NCBI GenBank assembly: GCA_949775045.1
Contig: OX459105.1
Location: 17,497,353 to 17,561,352 of the forward strand
DNA length: 64,000 nucleotides
Direction: 5' to 3'
Source of the DNA: Metridium senile
Lineage: Eukaryota; Cnidaria; Anthozoa; Actiniaria; Metridiidae
Below, piece by piece: positions 1-14,200 of this stretch; positions within the stretch are counted from its first letter, which is position 1; each line of letters begins with the position of its first letter. A model generated the notes under the pieces. The model did no database searches. It was given only the letters and a program-made list of their open reading frames with translations, and was not told where the DNA came from. The translations under genes and the position numbers were made by a program.

Positions 1-1136
1 TTTTTGATTTCCTTTTAAAATAATGGCATATACAATAATATTTAGTTTCTTGATCACAGTAGTTAATGACAGATTATATATTCAGATAATTACACAATAC
101 ACATTGTCTACTATTTCATACTGAATAAGATATCTTATTCAGTTATACGTTTAGTCTGTACAATGCAAATACTTAATGAAATCACAAATAATTCACAGAA
201 AAATCTATTCACACAAACAAATCATGAGAATAACAATATTATCTAAAAACTGAATGATATCAATATTTAATTAGTTCTATCCTGTAATTATTTTTTTAAA
301 TTGAGGCAGAATGTAAAGTTTTAAGCTTTCCACTTCATTACTCTTTCGAAAATCAATATGAATAAAAAGTATACCAAAAACATTATAATATCGGAAACTA
401 TGGAAAGAATGTGAAAAATTCGTTGATCATCATAACAACATAGACAATTCACTCTTATTATAACAAAATAATTAAAAGTAGATATATTTAGTACATGGTA
501 TTTTCAACTAGCATATAATGTCTATAGAAAGAAACGTTGTGAATATTACGTAAACATAAAGAAGGCACCATAATTACAGCCTGTTATTCTCTCGTGTAAG
601 ACGTAAGTTCTTAGAATATAAGGACAACAGTTCATAAAAACAAAGTAAGGCTAAGTTATGTCTTATAGTTGTACATCGCGCTATGTCAAATATTTCAGGA
701 CTTTTCTTCGATAGACGAGGTAAACTATGCTGCTAACTAAGACTAAATGTACGTTATAGAAGAGACGTTTTCGTTGTTTGTCGGGTATTCACTCGATTTT
801 ACCTTGGAAGAAACATTCATCTCGTCCGAATTGGACGCCATCTTGCTTGAGTATGTTCAACCGCTCCGCATTATTGTAGAATTACAAATATCCAACGAAA
901 AATCATAGTCCACCTGCTTCCACTCGCCCAACAAGATAATTTATGAAGTCTCAGTGTTTTGTTATAGGCGTATTTGAGTCAAGAGAAACGAAAAGAGGTT
1001 GGTTCAGAATATACGATAACATTAACATATCAATGAACTCCAAACACCGCGCAAATTTGCATTTCTACTAAAGGGGGGAGGGGTGAGCAGATTTTAAAAA
1101 ATCTTGCATTATCAGGAACATCATTCAGTACATGTA
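1..1136. other. Intergenic AT-rich DNA without a recognised gene
   Basis: No coding segment, RNA gene or tandem array was recognised here on either strand. The sequence is AT-rich with scattered stops in all frames. It lies upstream of the Patched-like gene and ends at a TA-flanked miniature transposon. Confidence 0.6.
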
Positions 1137-1351
1137 CAGTGCGAATCGAAAAACCGTGGGCACCCAGAAATATTTTAAAAATCGTTTATTGTTCGTTGAA
1201 CAACTCACAAACAACTCTAACTACAACAAGTTTATCGTACTACACATCAGTCAAACTTCTTGCGGTGATATAGTTGTTTCTGAGTTGTTCAACGAATAAT
1301 AAACGATTTCTAAAATATTTCTAGGTGTCCACGGTTTTTGGATTCGCACTG
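1137..1351. mobile_element. Tc1/mariner-like MITE, copy 1
   Basis: The ends are inverted copies beginning CAGTGCGAATC, and both are flanked by TA (1135-1136 and 1352-1353). The two arms pair over roughly 70 bases, including the blocks CGTTTATTGTTCGTTGAACA and its complement. CAGT ends with a TA target duplication are typical of the Tc1/mariner superfamily. There is no coding capacity, so the element is non-autonomous. A second copy with the same arms lies at 2664-2882. Confidence 0.8.
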
Positions 1352-1395
1352 TAACGATGGGAAATATTTTTGTTGAGTAAACATCAATTTATAAT

Positions 1396-1965
1396 ATAGC
1401 CTGCGTTACATAAGGCCCCATTCGCACTAGCCTGCCAAAGTTTGTTTGGCTGAACCAAAATTCATACCAAAGTTTGTCTCAACCAAATTTTGGTTTGGAA
1501 ACTGTATTCGCACTATAATATTAGGCCGATCGCAAACGTCAACCAATTGTCACTTGATAGGTACATTTAACCGTCTCATTTTGGAGCAGATTCAGCTATT
1601 TGACTACAGTATTAATTGTTATTGAAAAATAGAACATTTCCCCGTACAAATCACGATAATACCACGGCTAATACCACGGATTCATCTCTGTTCGATTGAT
1701 CGAGTGTGTGGTTTTGTTGACTTTGAAAACACACGTTGAAGTGATAATTACCAAACCTGTCAAAATTGACATTTTTACAAAGTTTGGTGGCCTTTAGAGC
1801 AGGACAGCGGCGTATTTGAAGTTTGGTTGGCAGCGACAAATTTTGTCCCAACACAAAAATATCATTCGCACTGTTCCTACCTCGTCGATGACAGATTTTT
1901 TTGGTAAAACAAACAAAATTTGGTCTAGTGCGAATGGGGAATAAACCGGATGTAACGCAGGCTAT
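1396..1965. mobile_element. TIR element, about 570 bp
   Basis: The left end ATAGCCTGCGTTACA and a following block CCCCATTCGCACTAG recur inverted at the right end (CTAGTGCGAATGGGG, then TGTAACGCAGGCTAT). Internally, several CCAAAGTTTG and CCAAATTTTG motifs repeat. No transposase is present. The target duplication is not clear, so the superfamily is not assigned. Confidence 0.7.
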
Positions 1966-2295
1966 TTTAAAATAATATAGACTTGATTTGATTGGTGCGC
2001 ATTTCTCATAACCACCTCCCATGGCTTTTATAAAATTCTCCTCCCTCTCCCCCTAATCCAGCTTCCTATCAACGTCAAACCGTGTCAACAGTGTCGTCAA
2101 CAGTAATCTACCACTGTAGATTATCGACTGGAGTGTTGTATTGAAGGATCAATCCATCACAGTTTTCCTACGTTAATAGGTAAATTTATCTCCCTCTTGT
2201 GTTGGTCATCACCGTAAAAATCAAGATTCCTCGTTGATTTTGGAAGATAAATTTAGTACGCCATCTTTGGTACGTATACTAACAGAATTTCGCCG

Positions 2296-5200
2296 ATGGA
2301 GGACGACACAAATGCACAAGAAAATAAGAAGAAATGTGGATGTGGGTGTTTAAGTACTGTCAGTACATTCATAACGAGTTCTCTGGAAAGTTTTTTCTAT
2401 TGGTGAGTGGTTTATCCTTATTTCTAGTAGGCTTAGGCGGTGAGAAAAAGCGAATGCAGCTGTCGGCTGGAAGTTATTCCGGTTCGTTTATCACTTAAAG
2501 TAGTATAAACCATGTAAAACATAGGGACATATATCAATAAACCTAAATATACAGGCAGATGTCAATGATTTCCAACATATAACGACAAAAAAAATTGACT
2601 TTCAGTATATAAAATAGCGATTGTGCAAAATATAAGCATGAATTTAATACCATAGCCTAATTACAGTGCGAATCGAAAAACCGTGGGCACCCAGAAATGT
2701 TTTAGAAATCGTTTATTGTTCGTTGAACAACTCATAAATAACTCTTACTACAAAACGTTTATCATACTACACATCAGTCAAACTTCTTGCGGTGATATAG
2801 TTGTTTATGAGTTGTTCAACGAACAAAAAACGATTTCTAAAATATTTGTTGGTGCATGCCAACGGTTTTGTGATTCGCACTGTCACGCAGTTACATAACA
2901 TACATAGTCACCAGCAATTTTAATGATGTAAAAACGATGTTTTATCTTGTTTAATAACATATCCTCGCATTTTCATTCGATACGTACTATTAAACTGGAA
3001 AATAGTTTGACTAGATCTGTTTAATAACACTACGTTTTCTAAATATCATGTAATGTCACGTTTCATGTGTTACGTAATATTGGCCATCTAGTTATGTAAT
3101 ACAATATTACGATGTATTTGCGGAGGGTGAATGACAACATTACAGTTATGAGCCAACTGCTTACACAATAGAAATTGCTTGGTTTCTGTTATCAAAGTAT
3201 TTAAGTATAAAGTTACAATGTGTATTATACAGGATTAACTGTAAGAATATTGTAATTTATTATACCTCACAAATAATCCTCCAATCACTTCTCCGTATTT
3301 TAATCACGTACACGTGACAATCCATTATTTTCCAGCAATATATTGGACTCCAACATGTTAATTGTTTACTCAAGATATTTTGTCAGAGAAAATTATTTGT
3401 CCTGTATAATAAAACACCTATAGAATTCATCCTCACCCATTATGATAGATATTTAAGTCTCAATTTCAATTTAAGGTATCAGCCGAGGATACAAAATGGA
3501 CCCCTATGTGCGCAAATTTAAATTAAGTGTACTCTTTTGTCTTAACTCAGTAAAAGTATTTATTATCCAACTAGTCATAGACGAGCAAAAATATCGCAGG
3601 AGTAGGACTGGATCGAGTAAAAATATCCAGCGATATTTTCACTCGTCTATCTAGCCCTGAAGTAAAACAATATTTTGCATTATAAAAAAAACAAAAACCT
3701 TTTGATTGGATAATAAATAACTTATTAAACAGTTTGATGTGTAATATGGGTGGATATTTTACTCGTTAACTTGCATTTTGACTCGCCAAAAGGCTCGTAA
3801 AAATACAGCGTTTCACTCATAAAATATCCAGCCATATTACACATCAAACTGTCTAATACGATATATATATTTTCTGAAAACTGAACCGTAGTGAAGTTTG
3901 ATTTTAATGATTTTTTAAATTTCAGACATTATTAGCCAAGAAATGAAATTTGACTGTACCTTAGGGTTTTTCTGTAATTATGTCCTGAAAATTTCATTTT
4001 AATCCATTGAAATTGTCTTGACATCAAACTCTTTAAAGTTGGGGAGTTGATTGAAATAAGAAGACAAGATAAACGCACTTGTTTGTTTACAGTTTCCGGT
4101 CTTTATTTAGTCACAGATTTTCTTTTCTTTAAATTTTCGATCAAAAGAAAAATCATTTTTAATTTTTTTTGCATTGAAATACAAGATTACGATACTATCT
4201 TTCCGAAGATACCAAAAACATAATTTCGTCAAAAGAGATTGGAAATTTGTATCCTGATACCTTAAGGCTTTATAAGGCTTGACCTGTGGTCTTGCCAGAT
4301 TATTGAATTCTCGACATATTCTGCCATAATAGATTTGGATGAATCCTATAAGTGTAAAATATATTATATTATAATTATAATCATATGATATATGTCTATT
4401 TCCAAAGGCTTGGGTTGAAAGTTGGAAGACACCCTTTCAAGACTATTCTTATTGTAACCATTTTAAGTGGTTTGTGTGCAGTAGGATTGCTAAAGTTTTA
4501 CCAAGAAAATGATGGAACAAAGCTATGGGTTCCACAGGACTCTCTTGCCGTGAAACATCAACAATGGGTCTCTACAGCATTTCCATCAAAAACTCTTTTC
4601 ACAACAGTTATGTTGATTGCACCTAATGTATTGGCTCCAGCAGCTATTAAACAGGTACTTTATATCAATCCTAACATCCCTTTTAGCCATCCAAAAGATA
4701 ACATGTCTTTCAGAACAGCAGAAAAACATATATTCATGATCACATGGACTACTCTGCAGTGGGGATGTAAGGGCATAGGGGTTAACCACTCAGAGTATCT
4801 GATGATGTCATAATCAGTGACATCTGATGTTTCTTTGTAATCTTTGATTTGTAGAAGTTAATTTGCTTTTAATGATTTACAAAATTGTTAATTCATGAAA
4901 TGTTACAGCAATTTTTTGCCATGAATATGTATAATATTTGCCTTTGAATTGCTGAAATTTAAGGCAAATTTGTAATTGGTTTAATCTGGGAAATTAATTA
5001 AATGTAAAAGAGGTCCATCATTGGTGATCTATGGATTGGCCTCTATACACACCATCTTGTTGTTTATGACTGGTATAGATCAATGTCATAAATGCCTGCC
5101 ATTGTGTTTTTCAGAATTAAGTCAGATATATATTTTTTTCACTGGCATATTAGCTAAGAACTAACAAAAATAAACATTTTTGGAAAGTTTTACAGCCCTG

Positions 5201-8200
5201 GACAAAATGTGAACAAAGTTATGGTGAAATAAATATGTAAAGATTTTTATGTAATTTTCTACTGATCGAGTCCTAAAATGCCTCGTTTTGGCGTTTTCAG
5301 TATTTTTTTAATCTTTATAACTTCATCAGAAATTAATATATATTTTTCAAACTTTAATATGTTATTAATAACTTATGACATATGATAATTAGTGGTGGCC
5401 ATTTTTATGACATCGGTCTATATTGAAGTCAAGATGAAAGTGTGATAATTATCAATCACTTTTTCTTAGCTTTTGTCAATTAATATGCACCGAGTTTACT
5501 AGTAGATGGTGGGGAACAATCATCTTTGTTTCTTTTTTCCAGCTTCTAGTATTGGACCAAAAAATAAAACAACTAAAAAATGGAACAGAAAGTGAATGGC
5601 AAAAGATATGCTACAGGTACAAATGAGCTTCACTAAGATGATACACCATTACATTTCTAATGCATTCATTTATTATAATTGTTGCTTTTAGAATTGGACC
5701 AGTTTGTTTTGCATCCAATATACTAGAATTATGGTCATATAATGAAACAGTTATCCAGAACCTTACCAGCACTCAAATATTGGCCAAGATCAATGATCCA
5801 AAATTAAGAAGGTACTATATAACAAGCATTTAACTATTAATAAATTTGATTATCTGATGGTCTAATAGAATGTTTTGTTTTAAAGCCCCATTACTGGCAG
5901 AAAGGTGTCAATTACTTCTATGTTAGGAGAATTAACACGTTCATCAGTTGATAAAAAGATTGTCAGTGCCAGTGCAATCAAGGTTACTTATGGAATCAAA
6001 CGAGATGAAGAGGTATAAACACCTTACTATGTTAACTTGTGAATATAACATGTATACGTCCCCTTTTCTATGGACCTGACACTATACGACCAGAATATAT
6101 ATATGGGCAATTTCATCAAAATGAAAACAAATAATCTTAGGCCAATTATACCATATTTGAATAGAGTAATAGTTGAGAGATTGGAAAATATATGACTCAT
6201 GCAAGTAGAAATCTGCACTACGTTAACTTTTAAGGGGTATTCAGCATATTTCAGAAGTATTTAAGGTATCATGGAATACAACTATCTTCCAAAACATGTA
6301 AATTTCAAAAAACTATTTCTGGTGTTCGTTTTATTAAAGACTATAGTTTTAGGAAATAATTTTTGTGAAAAGTATTTTTCTGCAGTAGATATTTTGAAAA
6401 AACGATTTTTCTTGCTTGAAATAGTGATGCTTAGTTGACAGGAATCTATCAGCAACTGCATATGATAATATCATGTCACACAACAACTGTGTCTCATTGA
6501 AAGCCTTAATATTGAGCAAGTAGAAGCATTTTAATAAGCGAATAATATGTTCACAATTTACATATAACAGGTTCCCAATTAAATCTGTACTATCCCATTT
6601 AAATCTGTACTTATGCAAATTGTGTTGATGTGTGCTAAACACACAGATCAACCAATCAGAGTATATTATTTCTGAAGTGAACTTCTCTGATTGGTTGATC
6701 TGTGTGTTTAGCACACATCAACACAATTTGCTTAAGTACACATTTAAATGGGAACCTGTTATTACTATCATAGTTTTTCAGTTTATTACAAAAAAAACCT
6801 TTGTATTTCTTCAGATTAATCTCAAAAGTATTGATATGTTCATAATCTTTATAAATACCTCGGAATGCGGGCATTTCCCTCAGCATATTGCTATACATTT
6901 GCCTAACGAATGCCTCTCAGCCTCTCTTTTTCCAATTTTTCTTGCTGATCTTTCCATTGTTTTACATGTATAATACTCAGAGCAAAGTTTGATTGTTTAC
7001 AAGAAAGCTTCATAACAGAACATGAGACAAGGTATTGGGTATACACCATGACCTAGGGCCAGGGATTAACTTACAATGCTTTATTTTCATTGGCGTAAAG
7101 AGAGTCAGTCTTGATTGATAAGTTAATCCCTCTTGAGTGATCAGCGTTAATCCTTTTAAACTAAAAGACTTTTTCATGATAAAGAAAATTCCCGATTAAT
7201 ATATGCTAAATTCAACTAAGTCCAGGTACATCAATATTAAGGCTATAAAAGCAAAACTTGGCTTTTGAACTGAAAAACTATTCATCTCAAAAATTGTGCC
7301 TGGCTTTGTCGATATTTTTTGTATTTCACGAGATATCAATTGTTATTCACAACAGTACAATAAAATAACACTTCTCAAACTTTGAAAATCGATAAAAAAT
7401 TAAAGAAGCGACGAAAAACAAAACACAGATAATTTTGTAGATCCACGTCTCCTTGATGAGATAAAGCAAAAATCTAGCACGTAGACTTTAAATCCGTGTA
7501 CCTTAACCTCACTATTTCGCGACACCCATTTTTCAAATGAAACATTTTTTGTCAAAATAAATACTATTTTCGTATTCTGATATAACCTTTCAGAAAATGT
7601 AGTTATACTGTTAGCGGAAATCAAGCGTGCTAGGAGAGTTCAAACAAAGTGACCGATTTGTGTTCTATGATACCTTAAGGTAGATCCATCCTCTGGAACC
7701 CAGGGGTAATCTTCTGTCACTCGTTTCTCGCTCCCAGAATAAATACCCCTGGGAACGTAGTCTGTTGGAGCTTGTTCTGGAAGTCAAAATTCAGCTCTTT
7801 CCTTATTGGTTGACCATATTAGGTCGACCAATGAAAATCAAGATAACTATTCAGAGAAAGTCGATAAATAAGTTTGAACTTTGACTTCCGGAACAAGCTC
7901 CAACAGACTACATTCCCAGGGGTATTTATTCTGGAAGCGAGAAATGAGAAATGAGCGACAGAAGATTACCTCTGGGTTCCAGAGGATGAGAGGTAGATCT
8001 GGCACCTTGGATTGTTCTTACTTAACTATTTATCCATAATTTACCCTAAAAAGCTTCATTAGCTATAGCATGGATGTTTTCAACTTATTTTTTAGTTTTC
8101 AGTACAAATCCCAATTTGCTCTTCCCCACCCCCCGCCCCCCCGGTCAAAACTGCAAAATTCCAGGCAAAAGCAACCATTTAAAGTGTTATATGAGTAGAT

Positions 8201-11200
8201 TGCAGAAAGAAAAAGGAATTAAAGAGGTTAAAAGAGGTGAATATTTCATACAATGTAAAGTCCAGGACAGCTAGGACCTGTAACGTCCATGACACTAGTT
8301 TTTCACCCGTTAACAGGAGCAAAAAGGATAAGATGTCAAAATAACAAATGAATATACAACATAAATATTATCCCATTGCTATATCCATATACCTTTTAAT
8401 ATTGGTTTTCACTGGTGAAAAAATTCTGAGCATTTTTATATTGAAATTGTTCTCTGAAAAGTGTGGTTGTTTTTTTTATAACGTCCATGACAATTACTTA
8501 TTACTTCATATTTTCTTATAGATTTGAGGTTAGAGCAATTCTTCATCCACTTACCAATAAGGCTCAACCCAAAGTATCTTATCAAAAGGACAATTAGCAA
8601 ATTCATGCCTCATTCATGGAATTGAAGTAAAAAAAAAAGCCTTCAAATGTTACATCCATGATCATGGAATTGCCCATATATATATTAAGTAAACATATTA
8701 ATCATTATATACTCATTTCATGTGTCAAGTACTCAGTTTGTAAGTTATGTGATTTTAGGGAGAAGTGAAAAGTGAAACATGGGAAAAAGAAGTTGTATCA
8801 ACTGTCAAAGATACAAATTCACCAGTATTTACAGACTTGTATATATACAACACATATAGGTATGATAATTATGTTATTCCTTTGAGCTTTATAGATATGT
8901 GAATGATGACTATATATCTCCTGATGTCTCTATACTGACTGGCTTAATTATTGATAAGGTTTTTCTAATGACTTTATTTAGTAACATTTTTATTATTTGT
9001 CTTCAATCGTCTTTGTGGAATTCCACCTAATTATACCGATTGACTACAATGGTTGTACTGATATTAACATTCTGCTTTACTAGCTTCCGTGATGATGCCG
9101 GATCAGCTATTTCAGGTGATGTCTTATACCTATCGACGGGCTACTTGCTGATTATACTGTATGTTGCATTTATGCTTGGAAGTCTAACTAGACTAAGACA
9201 GAAGGTAAAATATTATATATATATATATCAATTTTAATATTGTTTGTATGAGTGCCAATTTAGTTTGGGGTGATAAAAACAATGAAGTACTCATGCAACA
9301 CCTTCAAATATTGCAAAATAATGCTGCAAGATTGATTTTAGACCAACCTAGTAAGTACTTTTCTGCAACCCAAGTCCTTAATCAGTGGAATTGGGAAGCT
9401 TTAGCTATCTGCCGCCGCCATTGCTGTATAGCTGTATATAAATGCCTTAACAATATCATAGATTTTAATTTTAATTTTACTAGTAATTGTAGTATTCATA
9501 ATTATGATACACGCCATCGTCAGGATTTACACTTGCCACGTACACGTACTAATTGGGGCAAACAGCGTTTTATATTTCATGCGGCCGCTGACTGGAACAA
9601 CTTAGTTATTGCTGTCCGACAGGCATCTAGCCTTAATGTTTTCAAATCATTTTTAACTTAAATTTATTTTTAATATACTTATAGTGATACTTACAATAGA
9701 TATATTTTATGCACATTTGACGATAGCTTTGTTTTTAGTTTTAATTTGTACTTAATATTTTTCTATTTATATTATTTAGATTTATTTAGATTATTATATT
9801 ATATATTTATAGCATAGTATTATAACAGGACCTCTCTGAAAAACACCTCGGTGATGAGAGCCTCCTGCTTAAACATTGTTATAAATAAATAAATAAAGTG
9901 GAAATTGTTAGTGTTTGTTTTGCAATTGATAGGTTTGGTTGGCAATAATGGGTGTAATAAGTGTTGGTCTGGCTATTGGTGTCTCTTTTGGGCTGTCCAG
10001 TGCTTTTGGTGAGATGTATGGACCAGTACATTCAACACTTCCATTTCTACTTCTTGGTAAGATGGCAGATGCTCTTAGTGTATTCTATTATTTCTCTGAT
10101 AAATTTCTTGTATTTTTTAAGGTATTGGTGTGGATGATATGTTTGTCATTGTTCAAGCATGGAACAACTTGTCACCTGACCACCACAAGAGTCTCTCAGT
10201 CGAGAAAAGGACTGCTCTAGCATTGAAACATGCAGTAAGTAGTGAATTGTACATAATACATATTGTGTGATTTCAAATCAACTGATTCTATAATAGACTA
10301 AATTAAAACATGGCAACCTGCTGTTGTTTTGACTGCGTGAAGTCTGATATGTTCACACTTGAATACAATGTAGTTTTCACATTTGGCCATTTATTCAACA
10401 AGAACAATAATTATCCAAGTTAGTTGCCATACATCAATTTGGTGGATATAAAACAATGGAGTGATAACTTTTGAAAAATATATTACTTGAAACAAAGGTA
10501 TAAACGAAAAAAGTTTCAACTCTTTCTCATTTTTTCCTAGGGCTGCTCCATAACAATTACATCATTGACTGATTTTATGGCATTCATGATTGGTGCTACA
10601 ACAGTAAGTCATATTATCATTTTACTTCTCTTGCACCCCTAATAAAAACCATGCAGACAAGTCACGTGATGGGGCCGTACATCTTTTGTACGGACCTGCT
10701 TGGGAAAAAATATGAAAGGGGGACATATTATAAAATGCATATTGACTGACTTAGGTCTGGTCAGAGGGGAAAATTGTCTCTTGGTCATTTGTACACACCT
10801 CGCTGTGCTTGATCCGTATGGCATAACCTTGAGCCAATTATTTTCCCCTCTGGTCAATAAGTACATATGATTAACATAATATTATGCACATGATTGGCAT
10901 ATTCAATCAATCAATTATTCTGATGATTGATCGTGTGATGCTAAGGCTTTGTGATATGTGATATATATGATATATTGTATGGGTGCCCAGGGGTTGACCC
11001 AGTTAACCCTGTGAATGTCAGTATATTTTTGTAAGTTAAATCCAAAGATCATACTGTATACACCCTATGCAATAAGAGCAAGGGTCTGGGAACAAGCAAC
11101 ATGAAACACCATGAACAATAAAATATTTCAATAATATTTTCCCCTTACAATTAAGAAAAAGCATGTCTAAATTAGTAGTTTTGTAGAGTTCTGTTGTCAT

Positions 11201-14200
11201 ATTTCGAATCACTTCAGAGTTATCAGCATTTAAAATGTACCAAAAACATGAAAGTGAGGCTCTAAAGGCCCAAGTGCACATTTTATGCCAAATCTTTGTA
11301 AATCCAAAAAGCTGTAACTTTTGATCAGTTTATGTTACTACATTGAAATTTTGGAATATCACTAATTTCAATGTGCTCTTTCTAATAAAAGCAATGGTGT
11401 CTTCTAATACTGATTAAGTAAGGAATTGCCTTTTTGCATAGGGTGTATGCATATGGGTGAACCAATTTGCAGTATTTCATATCTTCTTATTGTTGTTTTT
11501 TATAGGTTCTTCCTGCTTTAAAGTCATTTTGTATCTTTGCTGGTATAGGTAAGAATAATGGGTTCTCTGCTGATTGATTGCAGTTCTGTTACAACATGTA
11601 TTATGAATTGTGTTTGCAGGGATTTTAGCTGACTTCATCATTCAAGCCACTTTCTTTACAGCATGTGTAGCAATTGATGCCAAAAGGTAACAACTCATAG
11701 TTTGTAGTTCTTCATTCTCTTTTCATATAACTATAAATGTATGTTTGTTTTATAGACAAGAAAGCAAGAGAGATGCATGCTGCAGCTGTATTAAACTATC
11801 AGACAACTACACAGAATCATTATGTGGGAGAAGAGACAGAATGAAGGAGTTTTTTGGCTGTATCTATTCAAAGATAATTCTGTCTTTGCCTGGAAAGGTG
11901 AGATGACGATGACAGTGACACTTTATTTCATATCTTTAGTTTGTTTGTAGATGGTTGTCATGGTAATCACTACACTTGCCACCCTAGGAGTTTGTTTGTA
12001 GATGGTTGTCATAGTAATCACTAAACTTACCACCCTAGGAGTTTGTTTGTAGATAGTTGTCTTGGTAATCAGTTACCCTTACCACCCTAGGAGTTTGTTT
12101 GTAGATGATTGTCATGGTAATCTGTTACCCTTACCACGCTAGGAACTGGTTTGTACATAGTTGTCATGGTAATCAGTTAACCTTACCACCCTAGGAGTTT
12201 TTTGTAGATGGTTGTCATGGTAATCAGTTATCCCTACCACCCTAGGAGTTTGTTTGTAGATAGTTGTTATGGTAATCAGTTAACCTTACCACCCTAGTGT
12301 TTGTTTGTAGATGGTTGTCATGGTAATCAGTTAACCTTACCACCCTAGGTGTTTGTTTGTAGATGGTTGTCATGGTAATCACTATCTCAATTGTCCCAGG
12401 CTGATATTTCTTGACATTGTTTGTTTGTAGGTTGTTGTCATGATAATCACTGCAGTTCTGTTTGGATTTAATCTGTATGGTACTTTAATGTTACGTCAGT
12501 ATTTTGACCAGATTTGGTTTTTCCCACCTGACTCCATGTCTTACAAGTATTCAATGCAGAATGATAGGGTGAGTGGATGATAATTATTGGAACAATTACA
12601 TGTTGGTATTGATATAATATCATTTCAATTTAGTATTTTCCAGTGGATGGTGAGAGTGCAGCTATATATACAGGTATTTTCGTTCAGCTGTTATTGTCAA
12701 TCAACCAATTTAACAATCTATCAATCAGTCAATTCATCAGTTAATCAATCTATCAATCACTGAATCAATCAATCAATCATATTACATTGTCTATCATGTT
12801 TTACAGCAAAACTGAACTATTTTACTGACCAAAAAAAAATACACCAAGTCCATAAAGTAGTATCCAAAGATGAATATGTTGTTGGAACATCAATGTTTAG
12901 TTGGTATGATGAATATATTGACTGGGCAAAGAGTAACAAACAGTCCTCATTTTTTGATGGTAAGAATTGAATAAACTTGCAACCTTTATTCTATATTCCA
13001 TCATTTAATTGACTTAAATATTTAATGAGATATAAAATAATACTTTTACAGAATCAGCATCAGTATCTGTTATCAAGAATGAATCCATGTTCTACTTGTG
13101 GCTGGATGAATATCTTGCTGGAACTGGTAAAACATTTGCTGGGGACGTTCAATTCATGAATACTACTTCTGGAAAAAGGATAAAGGTATGTTAATGCTAG
13201 AATGTTGTTATTGCATTTTTGATTTCTAAAACTTTCTAACAATTCCACTGCAGGCAAGTCGCATCAACTTTAAACATAAAGACATGGACTCAACCCAAAC
13301 TGAAGTCAAAGCTATGGATCAGTTAAGGGATAAAATAAAGAACATCTACTCAGATGAGATGTCTGTCTTTAGCTATGGACGCCGTTACATAAGTTGGGAA
13401 ACAAACAAGGTACAAGTTTATTAGTTTAATGATTATAAATAGGTAAGATAAAACTTTTGAATCACCAAGAAAATAATAAGAGTTTTATTTAATAATTATT
13501 TAATTTAATAATTTGAGCTTATTTTAGCCTATATACTCAAGCCTTGATCGAAATGAAAAGGAAGGCCACATTCACTTTGTTTGGTTGCTTGCTAAGTTCT
13601 TTATAGTTAGTGATAAATCAGTTCTTGACATGTGATGATGGTGATAAGATATTGAATTTCTGAAGTACTTGTTATGTGTATATAAGATATATAAGATATA
13701 TAAGATATATAAGATATATAAGATATATAAGATATATAAGATATATAAGATATTTAAGATATATAAGATATATAAGATATATAAGATATATAAGATATAT
13801 AAGATATATAAGATATATAAGATATATAAGATATATAAGATATATAAGATATATAAGATATTTAAGATATATAAGATATATAAGATATATAAGATATATA
13901 AGATATATAAGATATATAAGATATATAAGATATATAAGATATATAAGATATTTAAGATATATAAGATATATAAGATATTTAAGATATATAAGATATATAA
14001 GATATTTAAGATATATAAGATATATAAGATATATAAGATATATAAGATATATAAGATATATAAGATATATAAGATATATAAGATATATAAGATATTTAAG
14101 ATATATAAGATATATAAGATATTTAAGATATATAAGATATATAAGATATTTAAGATATATAAGATATATAAGATATATAAGATATATAAGATATATAAGA

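Noticed and set aside
1651..2022. 123-residue minus-strand frame
   Set aside because: It lies within and across the end of the TIR element at 1396-1965 and has no conserved motif.
10747..10862. Inverted GGTCAGAGGGGAAAAT / ATTTTCCCCTCTGGTC pair
   Set aside because: The arms are only about 20 bases with an unpaired centre and no flanking duplication. It may be a decayed MITE, but is not strong enough to list.
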